A stretch of 35,922 bases of DNA from Candidatus Geocrenenecus sp. JGI 0000106-J15 (lineage in GTDB: Archaea > Thermoproteota > Nitrososphaeria_A > Caldarchaeales > Wolframiiraptoraceae). How positions within the stretch are numbered: position 1 is the first letter of the stretch; every line of letters starts with the position of its first letter. Of this stretch, positions 32,972-35,922 are shown in pieces. The translations under genes were made by a program, and so were the position numbers. The stretch covers positions 22,260 to 58,181 of the forward strand of contig ASPF01000005.1 in NCBI GenBank assembly GCA_000405685.1, in the 5' to 3' direction. A model generated the notes under the pieces. That model worked only from the letters and a program-made list of their open reading frames with translations. It searched no databases and was not told where the DNA came from.

Positions 32972-33481
32972 CTACTTGGGAGGTGGCCACACTCTATCAA
33001 AGTATATATTCTTAGATGATACATTCAGAGGGATAGCGAAAGCATAGTCTGCATCTATGAGTTTAAGTTCTTGTGCTGCTACACCTGCGCTAAACATAAC
33101 TCTACTATCTATGTTGTGTATGGATGCTGTCTTCACTGCTGAGCCTATCGCTATTCCTAGGTTAACTATACTATGTAAAGTATCTGCATCTATCTTCCAA
33201 AATGAAGGAGTCTTTAGATTTATCGTAGCCATCCTACATCCTATCAATACTACTGCTTTACTATTTCTTATGTTCTGAGCGTCTCTCATAAAGAAATTCC
33301 CATAATGCTCTGAGAGCACTTCCATCTTCTTTGCAAGTAGCTCTAATTCATCATCTCTATCGAGTATTCTCACTACAATATTTTCTACACCTCTAGCTTT
33401 TGGAGCTGTTAAAGCAGAGACAGCCATAAGCTTAGCAGCTTCTATTATAGTCTCCTTTACAAGATCTTTATCTTCAATCAT
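32972..33481 (-). CDS. DUF2148 protein lacking its cysteine cluster
   Basis: TAPKARGVENIVVRIL, FFMRDAQNIRNSKAVVLIG, LGIAIGSAVKTASIHNIDSR and a C-terminal SSKNIYFDR match DUF2148, usually annotated as a ferredoxin-domain protein. In typical members the VLIG segment is followed by a cysteine cluster (CGxCG...C) thought to hold iron-sulfur. Here that part is shortened to GCRMATINLKTPSFWKI, and Cys is seen only once in the protein. The fold probably remains while the cluster is gone. The ATG at 33481 has a GGTG site about 9 nt upstream; a GTG at 33487 is also in frame. It is divergent from the ECF transporter genes. Confidence 0.83.
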   Translation of the reverse strand: MIEDKDLVKETIIEAAKLMAVSALTAPKARGVENIVVRILDRDDELELLAKKMEVLSEHYGNFFMRDAQNIRNSKAVVLIGCRMATINLKTPSFWKIDADTLHSIVNLGIAIGSAVKTASIHNIDSRVMFSAGVAAQELKLIDADYAFAIPLNVSSKNIYFDRVWPPPK

Positions 33482-33569
33482 TTCCACAACACCTTACTCA
33501 AAGATATCTACATTAAGTAATTTCATTTGAACTTATCTCTAGCCAGAGATATAAGCTCCTTATACGTTC

Positions 33570-33578
33570 ATTTAAATG
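33570..33578 (+). promoter_or_regulatory. TATA box of the ECF transporter operon
   Basis: ATTTAAATG predicts transcription from about 33600 and a 17-nt leader before the ATG at 33617, supporting that start. I see no TPP riboswitch-like structure in this short leader. Confidence 0.4.
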
Positions 33579-33616
33579 CTGGCTTCAAGAATCATTCATA
33601 TGTGAATTCTAGAAGC

Positions 33617-34204
33617 ATGTTGACTGTTAAAGAGATGGTTGGTTTAGCTTCCTTCTCAGTTATCTCTGGTGTAATCTTCGCTGCTTTAAGCCATCTAGTA
33701 GCTCCAGTAGTAACATTAACCGCTGGCCATATCGGTGTGGGAATGATATATGGTATATGGTTTATTGGTGGGACCCTTCCAGCATATGTAATCAGGAAGA
33801 AAGGTATAGCATTTCTCGGTGAAACAATAAGCTCAATAGTAGAACTACTTCTCATAAGCCCCTACTCTATACTACTATACTACTATGGACCAGCACAAGG
33901 TTTAATGAGTGAGATAGCTTTCAGGATTGGAAGATATAGATCATGGGGTTGGAGAACAATGATACTTGCTGGAACGCTACCTGTAATAGCTGCATATCCA
34001 TTCGATTGTCTAGTCAGCCCATTCTATCCAGCTTGTAGAGACCCAGGCTATCCACTACATCTACACTTCATCATAATTGTAGCAATGCTTGTAAGTGGCG
34101 CAGTCTTCGCTGGAATGATAGTTAAGCTAGTTGTAGATAGGCTTGTTAGTGCAGGGGCTTTAAGGGGTTGGCCAGTTGCTCAGGCTAGAATCAATGAAAG
34201 CTAA
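33617..34204 (+). CDS. ykoE: ECF transporter S component, YkoE-like (probable thiamine precursor)
   Basis: This is a membrane protein of 195 aa with about five hydrophobic helices. MIYGIWFIGGTLPAYVIRKKG, FLGETISSIVELLL and GLMSEIAFRIGRYRSWGW follow the YkoE pattern, the substrate-binding S component of energy-coupling factor transporters assigned by genomics to hydroxymethylpyrimidine or another thiamine precursor. The substrate here is inferred from family only. The ATG at 33617 (MLTVKEMVG) is preferred to frames reaching further upstream because of the TATA spacing. It is followed with a short overlap by a double ATPase and then the T component, the YkoEDC order. Confidence 0.8.
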   Translation: MLTVKEMVGLASFSVISGVIFAALSHLVAPVVTLTAGHIGVGMIYGIWFIGGTLPAYVIRKKGIAFLGETISSIVELLLISPYSILLYYYGPAQGLMSEIAFRIGRYRSWGWRTMILAGTLPVIAAYPFDCLVSPFYPACRDPGYPLHLHFIIIVAMLVSGAVFAGMIVKLVVDRLVSAGALRGWPVAQARINES

Positions 34205-35471
34205 GAGAGGCATTTGGAAGAGCCCTGAGATAAATCTAACATTAAGAGAAGGTGAGATAGCAGCGATTATTGGACCATGCGGCTCAGGTAAAACTAGCAT
34301 AATGCTATCAATGATTGGCTTTCTACCTTATGAGGGAACGATGATGTACGATGGAGTTGAAGTATCTCTAATAGATAAAACATATCTTAGGTCTAAGATT
34401 GCATATGTTCCAGATGAACCTGAATCCTATATACTCAATAATAGAGTATTCGATGAAGTAGCTTTTGGACCCGAGAACCTAGGGTGGAAACCCAAGAAAG
34501 TAATTGAATCAACGATTAAAGCCCTAGAGATGACCAACATGCTAAACCTTTACGATAGAGAAGTTTCAACACTTAGTGGAGGCCAGAGGCAGAGGTTAGC
34601 CATCGCTGATGCATTGAGTATCTCACCTAAGATACTTTTACTCGATAATCCATTCTCGAACATAGATTGGGAGGCTAGGAAAACAATATCGAAAACATTA
34701 GAAGAACTCTGTGATCATGGTCTCTCAATAATCTTAACTGGTTATTCAATGGAAGAACTATATCTTAAACCAGATAGAACGCTATTCATAGGAGAAGTTG
34801 GTAAACCCTACGAGAAGAAAGCATCTTATACTAATCCTCTAGCTTCTGAAAGATTTGTAGAAGTTAAGGATTTATGGTTTAACTACGATAGAAGAAATAT
34901 TGTTTTGAAAGGCGTCTCCTTCACTATACGTAGGAATGAGATCATCTCGATAATTGGGAAAAATGGTGTAGGTAAAACTACTCTTCTAAAGATTCTAGCT
35001 GGAATCTATAAGCCGAGTAAGGGAGTGGTCTTGGTTAATAGTAGAAAACCTAACCCGCATCTCTCAGTATATGTTAGCCAGAACCCCTCAGCCTTCTTAA
35101 CAGAGGCAACACCAAGGGAGGAACTAGCTAGATCTAGAAGTATAGATACAGTAAATCTTTTAGAGAAGATCGGTTTATCCTACTTACTGGATAGGCCAAT
35201 ACATAACTTAAGTTTAGGCGAGAAACGTATAATCTCTATCTTATCTGGATTATGTAGAGGGAGATTGTTGTTATGTCTAGATGAACCTACATCAGGGCTA
35301 GATTATATGCTGGGGCATAGACTAGGCGAGATCATGAAGGCTGCAGTCTCCAACAATGTAACATTGATAATTGCTACACATGATATCTCTTTCGCAGAAG
35401 CATATTCTGATAGGATACTATTGTTAGAGAGGGGTATAATCTATGAAGACTGGAGAAGAATCTTTCAATGA
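34194..35471 (+). CDS. ykoD: ECF transporter double ATPase (YkoD-like), degenerate first domain
   Basis: Two ABC ATPase domains are fused, about residues 1-205 and 220-425. Domain 2 is canonical: Walker A GKNGVGKTT, Q-loop Gln296, signature LSLGE, Walker B LCLDEP and the switch His396 in IATHD. Domain 1 keeps Walker A (GPCGSGKTS) and LSGGQRQR. It has Asn in place of the catalytic Glu (LLLDNP, Asn152), VPDEPE where the Q-loop Gln should be, and LTGYS without the switch His. So one composite ATP site looks dead and the other intact. The ATG at 34194 overlaps the YkoE gene by 11 nt. The ATPase powers uptake through the YkoE-EcfT pair. Confidence 0.92.
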   Translation: MKAKRGIWKSPEINLTLREGEIAAIIGPCGSGKTSIMLSMIGFLPYEGTMMYDGVEVSLIDKTYLRSKIAYVPDEPESYILNNRVFDEVAFGPENLGWKPKKVIESTIKALEMTNMLNLYDREVSTLSGGQRQRLAIADALSISPKILLLDNPFSNIDWEARKTISKTLEELCDHGLSIILTGYSMEELYLKPDRTLFIGEVGKPYEKKASYTNPLASERFVEVKDLWFNYDRRNIVLKGVSFTIRRNEIISIIGKNGVGKTTLLKILAGIYKPSKGVVLVNSRKPNPHLSVYVSQNPSAFLTEATPREELARSRSIDTVNLLEKIGLSYLLDRPIHNLSLGEKRIISILSGLCRGRLLLCLDEPTSGLDYMLGHRLGEIMKAAVSNNVTLIIATHDISFAEAYSDRILLLERGIIYEDWRRIFQ

Positions 35472-35922
35472 TTACAGCTACAGCATATATTCAGAGCCTG
35501 CTTCAAAAATTAACCCATTAATCGCAAACATATTCTTACTAGTATTAGTCAGCATCGCAACGATCGAATATGAAGTATACATTCTCTCTATAACACTCTT
35601 CTTATCAATACTTGTATCATGTATCGTTTCTAGAAAACCTATCCAGATCTTAAAGATTGTGCTTATCTTTACACCATTTGGTTTAGGTCTAGGTATTTTT
35701 TACAGCATCATTGGGAACAAGGAAATCTTACCAGCCCTCCTCACAATAATCCTTAGAGTTGAAATATTAACTACTGGTTCAACAATACTTTATTATGGAA
35801 TTGATCCATGGGAGCTGCCACAGATCTTAATAAATAAACTTAAGATTCCCCCTCACGTTTCCTATACGATTGCTATCGCTTTCATAATGTATCAACGGCT
35901 AATCAAAGATTTAAAAGAGATA
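35443..35922 (+). CDS. ykoC: ECF transporter T component (EcfT/YkoC-like), partial
   Basis: The frame opens with an ATG at 35443, inside the ATPase gene (29-nt overlap), and runs to the window edge without a stop, giving 160 residues. After a polar beginning (MKTGEESFNDYSYS), SKINPLIANIFLLVLVSIA starts the first membrane helix, and PLI is typical of EcfT openings. Further helices follow at about 47-64, 71-88 and 97-110, and then YYGIDPWELPQILI, a common EcfT loop segment. It couples the ATPases to the S component. The C-terminal coupling helices with their Ala-Arg-Ser/Gly motifs lie beyond the window. Confidence 0.8.
   Translation, partial: MKTGEESFNDYSYSIYSEPASKINPLIANIFLLVLVSIATIEYEVYILSITLFLSILVSCIVSRKPIQILKIVLIFTPFGLGLGIFYSIIGNKEILPALLTIILRVEILTTGSTILYYGIDPWELPQILINKLKIPPHVSYTIAIAFIMYQRLIKDLKEI

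Noticed and set aside
33527..33616. Longer N-terminus for the YkoE-like protein
   Set aside because: The TATA box at 33570-33578 lies inside this extension and predicts transcription starting downstream of it.
1..35922. tRNA, rRNA and insertion-sequence genes
   Set aside because: By eye I found no T-loop plus acceptor pairing, no rRNA motifs, and no transposase or terminal inverted repeats; a covariance-model scan would be needed to exclude small RNAs.

Overview
The window reads as a piece of an AT-rich, probably hyperthermophilic and heterotrophic archaeon of the Thermoproteota (crenarchaeal side). It holds an archaeal TATA-binding protein, an archaeal-type Sua5, a self-cleaving SpeD-type decarboxylase, archaeal Elp3 and a type I-A (Csa3/Csa5/Cas8a2) CRISPR effector. 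AGA/AGG dominate arginine codons, TTG/GTG starts are common, and many genes have a TATA box about 26 nt before the start codon, so their mRNAs are probably leaderless. Genus cannot be fixed from the sequence alone. No rRNA or tRNA gene was recognised.

Layout. 0-8 kb is housekeeping: speD, an SDR oxidoreductase, sua5, tbp, a truncated glycine dehydrogenase gene (gcvPA), elp3 and an etfB-etfA pair. 8.3-11.1 kb is a scarred accessory region. It has a retropepsin-like hypothetical, cas6, a C-terminal fragment of cas4, an unrecognised 118-aa ORF of different composition, and at least one sequence resembling a crenarchaeal CRISPR repeat, apparently the remains of an array. 11.1-22.8 kb begins with a DUF84/YjjX-type NTPase. 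The rest is a catabolic island: an M29/NicX-like metallohydrolase, AroM-family protein, a complete Dpp/Opp-type ABC importer (two ATPases, two permeases, and a divergent membrane-anchored binding protein), DUF1177, an Asp/Glu-hydantoin racemase-like protein and DUF917. The grouping suggests uptake and breakdown of a peptide- or hydantoin-like compound whose identity is unknown.

23.1-31.7 kb is defence and repair: a HEPN-MNT toxin-antitoxin pair, alkyladenine DNA glycosylase, a 79-aa hypothetical, a 48-aa stand-alone ATP-cone protein, and an effector-only type I-A cas operon (csa3, csa5, cas7, cas5, cas8a2, cas3', cas3''). The operon has no adaptation genes and no adjacent array; the only cas6 lies about 16 kb away. 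31.7-35.9 kb carries an MBL-fold hydrolase with a substituted metal ligand, a DUF998 membrane protein, a DUF2148 protein without its cysteine cluster, and the start of a YkoEDC-type ECF transporter whose first ATPase domain is degenerate. The T component runs off the end of the window.

The best candidates for something undescribed are the DUF917/DUF1177/AroM/racemase/M29 transport island, the decayed cas6-cas4-repeat locus with its chimeric junction near position 10130, and the tiny ATP-cone gene beside csa3.
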